NCBI GenBank assembly: GCA_019059635.1
Contig: JAGVRJ010000001.1
Span: 2,728,001-2,792,000 of the forward strand
DNA: 64,000 bases
Reading direction: 5' to 3'
Source of the DNA: Proales similis
Lineage: Eukaryota > Rotifera > Eurotatoria > Ploima > Proalidae
Under the pieces are notes generated by a model that had not been told where the DNA came from, did no database searches, and saw only the letters and a list, made by a program, of their open reading frames with translations. Position numbers and translations under genes: made by a program. Below are positions 43,573 to 54,167 of this stretch, one piece after another; the stretch's first letter is position 1, and each line of letters begins with the position of its first letter.

Positions 43573-45900
43573 ATGTTCAAATTGTCAATTCTCTATTTGA
43601 TTATATGCTTTCTGTTACGTTCATCTCAGGCGGCCAACTGCATTCTGAGGCTTCCAGTTCAAGACTTGATTTACATCGAAATGGGCAATGAGGAAAACTG
43701 CCCGATTAAGTATAGACCAGAAAATGCACCCAAGATCGCAAATGTCTATGCGGCGGGCGCCAAGTACACCATAGGCTCGGAACTGGCAAATGCGTTGAAT
43801 ACGACCTTTGACACGATCGGGTTCTCAGGTATGGCCGGAGTTGACTTGAAGGGCGAGCAGCTAACCGCAAAGTCAGTATTTTTTTACTATTCGGAATTTA
43901 AACTCTGGTTTGGAGAGCAGCCAGTTACTCGTCAGCTCTGCTCGTATCTGATTGGTCAAAATTTCAGCATGGCTTCATTGCGATCGGCAGAGTCGATTTC
44001 ATATTTCAAGTCTTGTCGCTTCTACCAGAATACGTGTCCAATTTTCTTGTCAAGTGAACTAGCCGCTTTGACTTTGAGTGGAATAGCCCGCTCGCTAATA
44101 AGCAGGAATGAGATTTCGTTTGCCGAATGGCAAGCTCGACTCAATGTGAGCCTCGTCAAGCTATCGATCAGCGGCTACCGTTTCAAGTTAGAGCCTCGGA
44201 CCATTTCATTAGCTCTTATGGAAAACACAAGCTCGCTGCTTATTGATGGACAGATTGAAACAATTCAAAAGGAACTGTTTAACAATTTCAGAAAGCTGCG
44301 AGTTGCCACATTTCGTCGAAACAACTTGGCCGAATTATTTCATAGAAATACACAGTGGATGGAGAGCTTCAATCGCAGTAGAGCATTCACTAATTTCAGC
44401 ATCGCTCTGTATGAAGAACAGCCAGATTTGTTTTTGTTCTTGGTTTTTTTCGAGGGAATTCTAGAAACTTGGGATGCTTTGAAATTAAATAACGTCTACT
44501 TGTATCCGGATGAAGATTTTTGCCTCTTTCGCAGTTTGTTCCAATCACCGCTAATCCTGCCAGTAATAATTATCCAGCCGCAACAGCAGCAGCAGAACTG
44601 CAGCTGCACGGCATATTTCCTTACCCAGTTCTCTAGTCAGATCCCGATCGATCCTTCTGACCTACCAGACGTACCTGATTGGTTTCATTGGCCAAGTTTG
44701 CAGCCGCTTTATTGCGACTCAGAGCAGATGGCAGTTGCGTGTAAGTTTGAAAAAATGGCCAACAACTGCTTCATCTCTCAAGTCGATGATGATCACTTTC
44801 TACTGCTCACATACACAGATCAAAGAGTGAAGCTTAAATTTGCTGAATATATAGCGACCGTGTACGTTCTGCCGACCAGTTGTCTTCTCGGCATAGTCAC
44901 TAACATACTTACACTGTCAATTATGAGGAATAAAGAAGTCTTCAAGGACCAGACAAGGCGTTTCATGACCATTTCTTGCATATTCAATCTTTCGCTTTCA
45001 TGCTTGCTGTTGTTCGAAACGCTCATATTGTGTATCGATGAACCGAGCATTTATTGCTCCACGGCAAGATCATCTGCTTGGACGCAATACCTCAAGATAA
45101 TTGGCCTGAATTTTGGCCGAAATCTACTCAAATTTTGTAATGAGGTCAGCTTGCTAGGCGTGTCTCTTGTACGCTATAGACTCGCTAGCGGCCGCCGACT
45201 CAACCGATTTTTTACTTGGTTGCTGAAGCTAAAATTGAAAAATTTTATTTGCGCTCTTGGGCTCCTCGGTACATTGCTGAGTCTCGTTAAAATCTTTCAA
45301 TTTGAATACATCCAGGTGAATAGGTTCCAAGTACCGGACGACGCAAGGGGCCTGCCTGCCATAAACAATTTCCTTATTTACTCGTTTTTCTCTATCGACG
45401 ACGACAAGCTAATATTCAAGTACGACTCGATCGCTCTGGGCTTTTACATTTTCTTCGACTTTCTCAATCTGGCCATCACCGATTTGACCCTTTTCATCTC
45501 AAATGTCTACTATGATTCACTGCTGGTTAAGGTTTGCCGTCAGAACGTCGAGTCCAAAAGACTGATGTTTCAGTCGGATCAAAGTAGCAGAAAAGAAAAG
45601 CAGCTACTTAAAGCAGAAGAGACGGCCAGTCGAGTGCTAAGTTCGGTGATGATCACTTCTATTGCTTCGTTCTCACTTCGCTTTCCCAGTGTGGCTTTCA
45701 ATACTTACTTCGATCTGACCTTTGGTATCTCGCACATTTTCGGCGGACAAGAAAACTCGATCTGTATGGCCAATTTTGCCATGTGCCGTTCAGTTATTGC
45801 CATCGTTCAGTCCATATTTTCATTTTCATTGTTCGTCAACTTTTTCATTCTGCTCAGATTCACGCCAAAGTTTAAAATCTCGCAGGCGTTCAAGATATGA
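43573..45900 (+). CDS. Intronless orphan seven-transmembrane receptor with LRR-like ectodomain
   Basis: The first ATG of the frame (43573) starts a clear signal peptide, MFKLSILYLIICFLLRSSQA. The 775-residue product has an extracellular part of about 400 residues and then seven hydrophobic helices from about residue 425 (LPTSCLLGIVTNILTLSIM as helix 1, with the LG..TN pattern of class A receptors). The ectodomain contains leucine-rich-repeat-like stretches (ETIQKELFNNFRKLRVATFR; NNLAELFH) and many N-glycosylation sites, plus a polyglutamine-CSC segment near residue 340. Helix 3 ends SLVRYRL, in the position of DRY. It resembles no receptor that I can name, but an LRR ectodomain on a rhodopsin-type core recalls relaxin/glycoprotein-hormone receptors. 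It is unusual here in lacking introns altogether. Confidence 0.75.
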   Translation: MFKLSILYLIICFLLRSSQAANCILRLPVQDLIYIEMGNEENCPIKYRPENAPKIANVYAAGAKYTIGSELANALNTTFDTIGFSGMAGVDLKGEQLTAKSVFFYYSEFKLWFGEQPVTRQLCSYLIGQNFSMASLRSAESISYFKSCRFYQNTCPIFLSSELAALTLSGIARSLISRNEISFAEWQARLNVSLVKLSISGYRFKLEPRTISLALMENTSSLLIDGQIETIQKELFNNFRKLRVATFRRNNLAELFHRNTQWMESFNRSRAFTNFSIALYEEQPDLFLFLVFFEGILETWDALKLNNVYLYPDEDFCLFRSLFQSPLILPVIIIQPQQQQQNCSCTAYFLTQFSSQIPIDPSDLPDVPDWFHWPSLQPLYCDSEQMAVACKFEKMANNCFISQVDDDHFLLLTYTDQRVKLKFAEYIATVYVLPTSCLLGIVTNILTLSIMRNKEVFKDQTRRFMTISCIFNLSLSCLLLFETLILCIDEPSIYCSTARSSAWTQYLKIIGLNFGRNLLKFCNEVSLLGVSLVRYRLASGRRLNRFFTWLLKLKLKNFICALGLLGTLLSLVKIFQFEYIQVNRFQVPDDARGLPAINNFLIYSFFSIDDDKLIFKYDSIALGFYIFFDFLNLAITDLTLFISNVYYDSLLVKVCRQNVESKRLMFQSDQSSRKEKQLLKAEETASRVLSSVMITSIASFSLRFPSVAFNTYFDLTFGISHIFGGQENSICMANFAMCRSVIAIVQSIFSFSLFVNFFILLRFTPKFKISQAFKI

Positions 45901-46156
45901 CCAGCGTTCTCACAAAAAGGGCCAAAGCTTTCTTTCACGAGTCGACTGTTAGCTTTCCAAAACTAGCTCATTCAAAGCAATCATCGTTCAAGACGGGCCA
46001 TTTTTCGACAATAATTATATGAATCGTCAGCCATATCAGTACATTCACACCGCATATAGAACACCTAACCTAAAGTGAACAAACTGTTACACAAGCGAAT
46101 CCTTTATCTTAAGTAAATTCATTCGAACAGTTGAATAGCACGTTTAGCCTTCAACA

Positions 46157-47982
46157 ATGGTAGGTTACGCTCAACTCGGGGCAATGATGTCAACTCACGG
46201 CCTAATTCGCTTGGCAGGCTTCTTTAGGAGGAATCAAAAACTGGGTTTATCAAAACTGGGCTGAGACGTTCACTTGCTCGCCCGAGTACTATTTCGAGCC
46301 GAAAAATGTTGACGAGCTGAAAGCAATCTTGGACTTGGCGCATCAGAACAAGAAAGTGTTGAAAATTGTCGGCGTGGGTCATTCGCCATCGGCAATTCCA
46401 TGCACCAAAGATTACATGGTTTCAATGAAGCATATGAACCAAGTTCTGGACGTATGTGTTTTTCACCTTCTACCGCTTAAGTTTTAACATCGTGTGTAAG
46501 TTGATTACAATTCGAAGATCGATCAAAACAAATGCCAGGTTAAGGTGGAGGCCGGCATTCGAATGGACCGGCTCAATGAAATTCTCCTGGATAACAAGAT
46601 GGCCTTTAGCGTGTAAGTGGATGTGCCTTTGAAATCGGCAGAATTCGACTCAAATAATTTTTGTTAGACTCGGCTCGATTTCAGATCAAACGGTCGGTGG
46701 TGTAATCGCTACCGGCTATCACGGAACTGGCAAAGAGTTTCCCATGTTCAACTCGTATTTGGTCGAGTTGGAAGTACTCCATGCCGACGGCCAGATAAAA
46801 ACCTACTCTCGTCAGCACAATGAAGACGAGTTTTTGGCTATGGCTTGCTCTGTTAGTTTGCTGGGAATCGTTTTGGCTGCTCGAATTCAATGCGAGCCTG
46901 CGTTCAAACTCGAGCAGACCAAATATGCGGCCAAATTAGAAGATGTAAACTGCTAAATGTGATTGAGCTTTTTCACTCTTTAATTAACGAGTCAAAATAG
47001 ATGCTCCAGTCGCTTGACGTCTATTTGTCAGGCTCTGACCACTTTCGAGCGTTCTGGTATCCACATACCGACGACGTGATTTGCTTCAGCGCCTCGCGAA
47101 CAAACCAGGTCGGTCAATTTTTCATAAGCGCTTTCTTCCTTGATCATCCTCTGTGCTTGCCACTCATTTCGAAAATTGATTTTTAAGCCTCTCAAACCTG
47201 AGCCTGTGAGCTGGCTGCGTGATCGATTCGTTGGTTTTTACTTGCTCGAGTTCGTCTACTGGGTGGCCACGTTCTTCACTTTTTTGATTCCAATTATAAA
47301 CCGAGTTTATTTCAAACTCTTCTCACAGCACACACATGTGGTCAATCAAAGCTTTAAAGTGTTCAATTTCGATTGTCTATTCAAACAATTTGCATTCGAA
47401 TGCGCCATTCCGATGTAAGCCCCACCAGAGGGACGCACCCTTTTCCCATAAATCAAAATAACCATTTTGTATCTCTCAAGTGAGGAAACCGCCAACTATT
47501 TGTTAAAATTGAAAGCTTGGCTTGAAAATAACCCCAAGATTCGAGTACATTTTGGCGTGGAAATTCGATTCGCCAAAGGAGACGACTTGTGGCTCAGTCC
47601 TGGCCACGCAAGGGACTCTTGCTGGATCAACATTCTCATGTACAAGTAAGTAAAATAGCTTCAGCAACTATTAGCACATGCCACTGCTACTGCCACTTGT
47701 AACAGGCCATACGGAAAGATCTATGACTACGAGGCATGGTGGCGAATAAACGAAAAGCTCATGATAGAGGCAAGGGGCAGGCCTCACTGGGCAAAGGTTT
47801 GGTTTAGTTTTGAGCAGAAAGAGATTGTCATTTTGAAACTAAACTTAAAGGCTCACAACCTGAAATGTTCGGATCTGAGAAAACTGTACGCCAACTTTGA
47901 CAAGTTTTTGGAGCTGCGCAAACGCCTGGACCCGAGCAACGTGTTCATGAACGACTTTCTTAGACCCCAGTTCATCGAATAG
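46157..47982 (+). CDS. GULO: L-gulonolactone oxidase
   Basis: At least eight exons. Exon 1 consists of just the ATG (46157-46159), followed by a 58-base intron; exon 2 begins at 46218 with ASLGGIKNWVYQNWAETFTC. The FAD-binding domain has GVGHSPSAI, whose histidine carries covalent FAD in the rat enzyme, followed by KVEAGIRMDRL and GVIATGYHGTGK. The C-terminal ALO domain shows FYLLEFVYWVATFF, GDDLWLSPGHARDSCW and GRPHWAK, the last being the conserved HWxK active-site motif. The enzyme makes ascorbate precursor from L-gulono-1,4-lactone in the ER. All family motifs are intact, so vitamin C synthesis is likely functional. The C-terminus ends FLRPQFIE at the normal family length. Confidence 0.94.
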
Positions 47983-47998
47983 ACTGTCTTGCCTTTTG

Positions 47999-48004
47999 AA
48001 TAAA
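47999..48004 (+). terminator. Poly(A) signal of GULO
   Basis: AATAAA only 17 bases after the stop. The following 300 bases to the MRPL12 start show no gene. Confidence 0.6.
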
Positions 48005-48303
48005 CCTTGAAAGCAGCCGATTTATTCAGACGAACAGAGGATTAGTTGTACCTTGATTGGAACGTTGGATTTTATTCGCGAGCGGGTTGTTAAGGTTAAA
48101 TTGCAACAGGTCGGCAAATAGACGGAGACTGAGGCAAGGCGCAGTTTCTTTCATGAACTAGACCAAGAAAGCGGGCCGTATGCAGCTTCTAAGCTTTCTT
48201 CTCTCATTCAATCCAGCAGTTTCGCACGTTGCAGTACTTTGTGTTTTTTAATTGCTGACTCTAGTCCCTGAGGAGACCGAGTTTTTTAGATAGAACTGAA
48301 ACA

Positions 48304-48900
48304 ATGATGCATGCAGTTGTTACCAGATCTATGTTTCAGGGTAGCCGTGTCGGCCTCACCGCTCGATATTTGTCCGGCACCCACGCACGGCTAGTAAATA
48401 AGACCAGCGTGGCCAAGAACGCCACTGCTCAGGCACAAAACCAAAGCGCAAGTCTACCACCTCAGTTTGACGGGCAAGATAAACAATATGCGCCGAAAAT
48501 TCAGCAGTTAGTCGAGCAAATATCAAAACTAAATTTGATCGAGGTTTCCGATCTCAACGAACTTTTACGCAAAACTTTGAACATCAAAGACGCGCCGGTC
48601 AGCTTCGTTGCGCCTGCAAGTGGACTTGGCGCACCAGCGGCGGCCGCAGAGCCTGAAGAGGCCGAAATGCCCAAAGCGACCAAGACCTCGTTTAAACTCA
48701 AAATAGTCAAGTACGACGAGGCCAAGAAAGTGGCGCTCATCAAAGAGATAAAAACGCTTGGTGAAAACATGAATCTAGTGCAAGCGAAGAAATTCGTCGA
48801 GTCGTGCCCTCAAGTATTCAAAGACAATGTGCTAAAGGAGGACGCTGAGAAGATTAAGGCTCAGCTGGAGAAAGTGGGCGCTGTTTGTGAAATAGAGTAA
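48304..48900 (+). CDS. MRPL12: Mitochondrial ribosomal protein L12 (bL12m)
   Basis: Single-exon protein of 198 residues. The N-terminal 45 residues are basic and hydroxylated, as expected for a mitochondrial targeting sequence. Then come the N-terminal dimerisation helix (APKIQQLVEQISKLNLIEVS), an Ala/Glu/Pro hinge (APAAAAEPEEAEMPK) and the C-terminal L7/L12 domain starting FKLKIVKYDEAKKVALIKEI and ending AEKIKAQLEKVGAVCEIE. It forms the flexible stalk of the mitoribosome that recruits elongation factors. Two tandem ATGs start the frame; either could be used. Confidence 0.95.
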   Translation: MMHAVVTRSMFQGSRVGLTARYLSGTHARLVNKTSVAKNATAQAQNQSASLPPQFDGQDKQYAPKIQQLVEQISKLNLIEVSDLNELLRKTLNIKDAPVSFVAPASGLGAPAAAAEPEEAEMPKATKTSFKLKIVKYDEAKKVALIKEIKTLGENMNLVQAKKFVESCPQVFKDNVLKEDAEKIKAQLEKVGAVCEIE

Positions 48901-48976
48901 GAAAGGAAATGGCTCGTTTCACACACACTCATTCGCTTCATTATTGTACTTTCCTGTTATTTCTGAGCAATTTTTG

Positions 48977-48982
48977 AATAAA
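48977..48982 (+). terminator. Poly(A) signal of MRPL12
   Basis: AATAAA 77 bases after the stop. Confidence 0.6.
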
Positions 48983-49134
48983 TCCAAGCCATGATCCGAG
49001 CCTGGCCGGGTTTTCACGTTCAATCCTTTTGCAAGTTGGCGTTGACTTGTCACACAGTCACAGGCCACCTCTTACTATCTTGTCATTCGCCTTTTCAAAC
49101 GTAAATCCGACCAGGCGTGCTCAAGCCCACGGCC

Positions 49135-50384
49135 ATGACATGGTTTGTAGAAGACAGTCGCACTTGGATTCAAAGACTGGCCGGTGATATTTTGAAACGC
49201 GGACCGCTGCCTAAACATGTTGGCCTGATTATGGACGGAAATCGGCGCTTCGCTCGCTCCAAGAACATCGCCAAAATTCAAGGCCACATGTCCGGCTTCG
49301 AGAAGCTTGTCGAGGTCTGAGCCATGTTTGAAATGTTTCTTCTTGATCGGTAAATCAGAATTGCTTAAAAAGGCGCTCAGTTGGTGCTTCTCAATGGACA
49401 TCAAAGAAGTAAGCGTTTACGCGTTTAGCATCGAAAACTTCAAACGCTCAAGCGATGAAGTCAACGGCCTCTTTGATTTGGCACGCGAGAAATTTGCCAA
49501 ACTCTTAGAGGAGAGGTTCGTATTTTTGCCATGTGCTAGACTATTTTTGCTTCAAACTGTTGGTTACTTGAAGAGCCAAGCTCGATCAACTGGGCGTTTG
49601 TGTTCGAGTATTTGGCGATGTATCGCTTCTGCCGCCTGATCTGCAGCAAATAATCGCCCGTGTCGTCGACATATCCAAACACAACCGCAATCTGTTTATG
49701 AACGTGTGTCTGGCATACACGTCCCGAGAAGAACTGACCATGGCCGCTCGATCCATTTGTGCAGGAGTGGCTCGGTCTCAAATCGAAATCCAGTTGGTTT
49801 TCACTTTTTTATTTCTATTAAACGTGGCCTAGATGGTCGCCTAACTTGCGCTCCGAAGAGACATTGACGAAGAGTTGCTTGATCGCTGTCTTTACACTTC
49901 ACACTCGTCGCCAGTCAATCTTATGGTTCGCACGTCCGGCGAAGTTAGACTTAGCGATTTTCTCCTCTGGCAGGTGAGTGCTCTAATCGGCCCAATCGTG
50001 ACTCTTCCCTGCTAATTTGGAATCGTTCAAAGAGCAGCGAAGCCACACTCACTTTCGAAAAGACAATGTGGCCCGAGCTGAATGTCTGGAACTTTTATGC
50101 TGGAATCTTGAACTACCAGCTGAGACCAAGTCAATCGAAGGTAGCTGACTGCCTTTGCCATACTTAACCCAAACGAAGCTTATGAATTTTTCTGTTTCGT
50201 TCAGAGCAAAGCAAAAGATAAAGAATCGCCAATCACAATGCAGTCAGATTCATTAAAGAGCAATCAACACCATCAAGTAAGCGGAAATGATCAGGCCGAA
50301 AGTGAGAGGCGAAAGCGCGCTTTTTTAGACAATCTGTACGAGTCTCGGCAACGCAGCTTCGGTCAGCTTGCGTCCTCTATTTAA
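49135..50384 (+). CDS. DHDDS: Dehydrodolichyl diphosphate synthase subunit
   Basis: Six or so exons. The first, from ATG 49135, reads [13 protein letters not shown] and contains [15 protein letters not shown] with the catalytic aspartate of cis-prenyltransferases. The next has [20 protein letters not shown], and later exons [46 protein letters not shown] and [12 protein letters not shown], all specific to DHDDS. With NUS1 (NgBR) it elongates farnesyl diphosphate to dolichol precursor on the ER for protein glycosylation. The charged C-terminal tail ([15 protein letters not shown]) resembles that of the human protein. A GTG start seven codons upstream is possible but less likely. Confidence 0.93.
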
Positions 50385-50451
50385 AAATGTCCAGTTTGAA
50401 CTGTTTTAGCTGTTAGTTGCGAATTCGTTCTCTTCCGTTTTCTACTGAAAA

Positions 50452-50457
50452 AATAAA
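50452..50457 (+). terminator. Poly(A) signal of DHDDS
   Basis: AATAAA 68 bases after the stop and only 72 bases from the minus-strand AATAAA of C1QBP (50524-50529), so the convergent transcripts end very close together. Between them and the C1QBP stop is a run of eleven G (50556-50566). Confidence 0.6.
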
Positions 50458-50635
50458 CATTCCACAACAGTCTGGGCTGTTGCTTGTTCAGCCTAGAGTG
50501 GACAACTACTTGAATGTTTCACATTTATTTTGATCAGAAGGAGGAGGGTATGGGAGGGGGGGGGGGCGTAGCGAAAAAGAAAAGTTCAACACAACAAATG
50601 AAATGAACATTTTAACGTTTAACAACGCTCGTGGC

Positions 50636-51541
50636 CTATCTTATGAATTTGCTCAAGTTCTCGAGCAGTCCGATGTACTGCTGATGCTCGTAAGCGGTGG
50701 TGAACTCAGCCAGCTCGTTAGCGAACTTTTCGCCCACTCCTCGCTCATCCAATAGGTTCAGCAGAATGTCGTACAGTTGCTAATTTGGTTCAAGTGTTTA
50801 GTGGGGCAAAGGGTTTCTTTCGTTGCAAATGATCTTACGCCGTCAAGGACTGTGCAGTCAGCAGTGTAGACGTTCTCGTCCCATTCGCCCGAGTGAATGG
50901 CGAACTCGTCGATCTGAAAGTCTTCAGCTATTGTCAAGCGCATTGAATTAAACTAGCGCAGAGCAGAGAACAGGCCAAAACTGACGTACCAACATCTTTA
51001 TCGCCTTCCTCAGCTGGCAGGAACGAGCAGCCGAATGAAAGCACCTGACCAGAGCGGTGGACATCGACAGAGAATGTGGGCCTTGATCTCATCTGTGGCG
51101 GCTCTTTGTCAGTTCGCTCTGTCTCTAGCGCCTCGTCCGCTGAATCGTTGCTGTCCAAAGAATGATTCACGTTGAATTTGACCTCGATTTTCTCGTCACC
51201 AAATTGCTTCTTCAACGTCACATTCGGACCTTCAGTTTTGACCTCAAAGCCGGTTATTGTCGGCAAACTGCTCTTGAATTTGGAAGCGTCCTTTTCCAGT
51301 TTGATCTCTTGCTCTAAGAAGTTGTTCAACTCCTTGAACACTAAAATTGACTTGGCTGGTAAGAGACGAACAAAGAAACGTTGATAGATGCTTATTAGCT
51401 ACCGCTTGATGACTGAAGGGCGCGCACAGATGTTTGAATTGAACGAGCTGGCACTTGCACAATATTGGGTCTAACTGCTTCGAGCCGCAAATTGGTTCTG
51501 CCAAGCGGTCTAGCGAGCATTCTTTGAAAAGATTTGGCCAT
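50636..51541 (-). CDS. C1QBP: Mitochondrial matrix protein p32 (MAM33 family)
   Basis: Exon 1 from 51541 encodes an arginine-rich mitochondrial presequence (MAKSFQRMLARPLGRTNLRL). It splices in frame to AKSILVFKELNNFLEQEIKL and continues with FGDEKIEVKFNVNHS, an acidic insert, and PTFSVDVHRSGQVLSFGCSF, all typical for the MAM33/p32 fold. The last exons read IHSGEWDENVYTAD and end LYDILLNLLDERGVGEKFAN, then YEHQQYIGLLENLKKFIR, matching the human C-terminus. p32 forms an acidic trimer in the mitochondrial matrix supporting ribosome assembly and translation. Its start lies head-to-head with the Ariadne gene region. Confidence 0.93.
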
Positions 51542-52349
51542 GAATCTTGACGCCATTCTAGCTCAACACTATCAGGGTTCTAAAAAAGGTCTACAAAAAA
51601 AAGAGATTAAAGTGAAATTATCTTCAAAGTGTGATTTAAATCGAAGCAAATTGCCAATGAGCGAATCGTTTCTATTTTGGAGAACGAACGAAATATTCTG
51701 GAACAAGAGAAGAAAAGTTGAAATATTACAAGCGAACGAGGCGCATGCGCGCACACACTCTCTGCCATACATTCAGATATGAAGGCATCGAATTGCGATA
51801 TACAAACGCCCGCTCGCATATTTATGTTCATCTTCCTACTCGGACTCGATTTCTGTGCCCATTCGATCTCGGTCCATCCGAATTATGGTCGAGAATTTTA
51901 CTTGTTCTCTTGTTGGCGAATGACTCTGTCGGTTGAAGCGAGTGGCACCTGAGAATGAGTCACATTTTGCTTCAGTTGCATGCGACCAGCGGCACGCGCT
52001 CTGACTGGTGCGAATGGTGATTTAGTTTTTTGAATGAGAATTTGCCCGAGTGTGTAGAGAGGGAGAGCAGGGGGTTGGGGGAGGGTGAAAAAAAGCAAGA
52101 GAAATATGAAAAGGCTTTCTGGCCGCAATATGCACATACACGAAGCCTATGATTGGATCGGATCGTGCAATTATTACTCACATAAAATCATCTCCATCAT
52201 CATAGATTTGCATTACGAACAAGGCAACTTGAAACAAGAAGCGGCGAAAAGTAAATTTGCCAAGCCAGTCAGAGCAGTTTAATAGACGATTGAGAAAAGT
52301 CGGCGTGAAATTAGCAAGAAGCAAAAAGGCAGATTGGGCAAAAGTGAGA
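51542..52349. other. 5' region between C1QBP and Ariadne-1
   Basis: 808 bases forming a divergent promoter region. Small frames occur (for example 51534-51782 plus, 51898-52137 minus) but have no recognisable content. The part close to 52350 is probably the Ariadne 5' UTR. Confidence 0.55.
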
Positions 52350-54167
52350 ATGGAAGATAAAGGCGCAATGGCGAATAGCACGCCGAGTGCAAGCAATGCT
52401 AAATTCGCAGCCTATTCAAACGATCGGCTGGAGGCCGACGACGACGACGACAATGAGTTCTACTACGACGAAGATGAAGACGATCTGAATGAGTATGAGG
52501 AGGATGACTACGAGAACGAAGACGACGAGTTTATGAACGAAGAAAACGATTCAAACCAGCCCGCCCAGACGATGAGCACACCGCACCACCTGTCGAATGC
52601 GGTGGCCATCAATCGCAATGAAAACTCGTTGAACTCAAGCGATGCGATGGCATTGAGCTACAATGCGGCTTCCCTTCTATCCACATCGGCCAAAATAAGC
52701 AGTAATCTACTGAGTGACGAAGAGTTCCATTACGAGGTGCTCACACCCGAGCGAATCGTGCAATACATGATCGCTTGCATTCGCGAAGTGAATCAAATAC
52801 TGCAGCTCTCGCCGACCACCACTCGCCTTCTCTTGCATCACTTTCGATGGGACAAGGAGAAATTAATGGAACGCTTCTACGACAGTGATCAGGAGCGTTT
52901 GTTCAAGGAGGCCAAAATAATATCGCCCTATCACAGATCCAATCAGGTAAGAGTTTTTTAGTTCAACTAGCTCTTTCCTAATTTGTCTAAATTCCGCATC
53001 TTGCTACAGAATTCGGCCAGTAGCTCACGGGACAAAGAGGTCTACTGCGAAATCTGCTACGTGCCGTATCCGGAAAAGTCGCTCACAGGTCTTGAGTGTG
53101 GCCATAAATTCTGCCGGCCGTGCTGGTGTTTATATCTGAGGACGAAAATCATGGACGAAGGAATGGGCCAGACGATATCGTGTGCAGCGCACAAATGCGA
53201 TATACTCGTCGATGACCAGACCGTGATGGCGCTCGTCGACGATCCGAAGGTAAAAATCAAATATCAACATTTAATCGCCAACAGCTTTGTCGAGTGCAAT
53301 CGACTGATGCGTTGGTGTCCGGCACCAGACTGTTCGAATGCGATCAAAGCGCAGCATTTTGACGCGCAGCCTGTATGCTGCTTGTGCTCGCATGTGTTTT
53401 GTTTCGGCTGCGGCGAGGCGTGGCACGACCCAGTCAAATGCAAGTGGCTGAAGAAGTGGATAAAAAAATGCGACGACGACTCGGAGACTTCAAACTGGAT
53501 CGCTGCCAACACCAAAGAATGTCCGAAATGCCACGTGACCATTGAGAAAAATGGCGGCTGCAACCATATGATTTGCAAGAATCAGGCGTGCCGCTCCGAA
53601 TTCTGCTGGGTGTGCTTGGGCGCGTGGGAGCCGCACGGCTCTTCTTGGTACAATTGCAACCGCTACAATGAAGACGACGCGAAGAAGGCGCGTGACGCTC
53701 AAGAAAAGTCACGTCACGCTCTGCAACGCTATTTGCACTACTGCAACCGATACATGAATCATCTTCAAAGCTTAAAACTCGAGAAAAAGCTCGTCGAGTC
53801 GATAAAGGATAAAATGGAAGAGATGCAGCAGCACAACATGTCATGGATCGAAGTGCAGTTCCTCCGCAAGGCGGTCGAGGTGCTCTTGCTCTGCCGTCAA
53901 ACTCTCATGTACACATACGCATTTGCATTCTACCTCAAGCGCAACAACCATTCGATGATATTCGAAGACAACCAGTCCGACTTGGAAATTGCGGTCGAGA
54001 AGCTGTCCGGCTACTTGGAGCGTGAGATAACTTCAGACAACGTGGTCGAGATTAAGCAGCACGTGCAGGACAAATACCGCTACTGTGAACAGCGTCGTAA
54101 GGTCCTGCTCGATCATGTCCATGAAGGCTACGAGAAAGATTATTGGGAGTACCAGGAAGACCTTTAA
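52350..54167 (+). CDS. ARIH1: RBR-type E3 ubiquitin ligase Ariadne-1
   Basis: Two exons, 52350-52946 and 53010-54167, give 584 residues. The N-terminus is highly acidic (residues about 25-70), as in Ariadne proteins, followed by a UBA-like domain ([19 protein letters not shown], about residues 130-180). RING1 ([20 protein letters not shown]), the in-between-RING domain ([20 protein letters not shown]) and RING2 ([20 protein letters not shown]) follow; the cysteine of GGCNHM is the catalytic one that accepts ubiquitin. The Ariadne helical domain occupies the C-terminal 220 residues and ends [12 protein letters not shown]1 works with neddylated cullin-RING ligases. Length and order are normal; no ATG precedes 52350 in the frame. 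Confidence 0.97.

Noticed and set aside
51534-51782. 82-codon frame on the plus strand over the C1QBP start
   Set aside because: Overlaps the C1QBP presequence exon start in the opposite strand and shows no homology.
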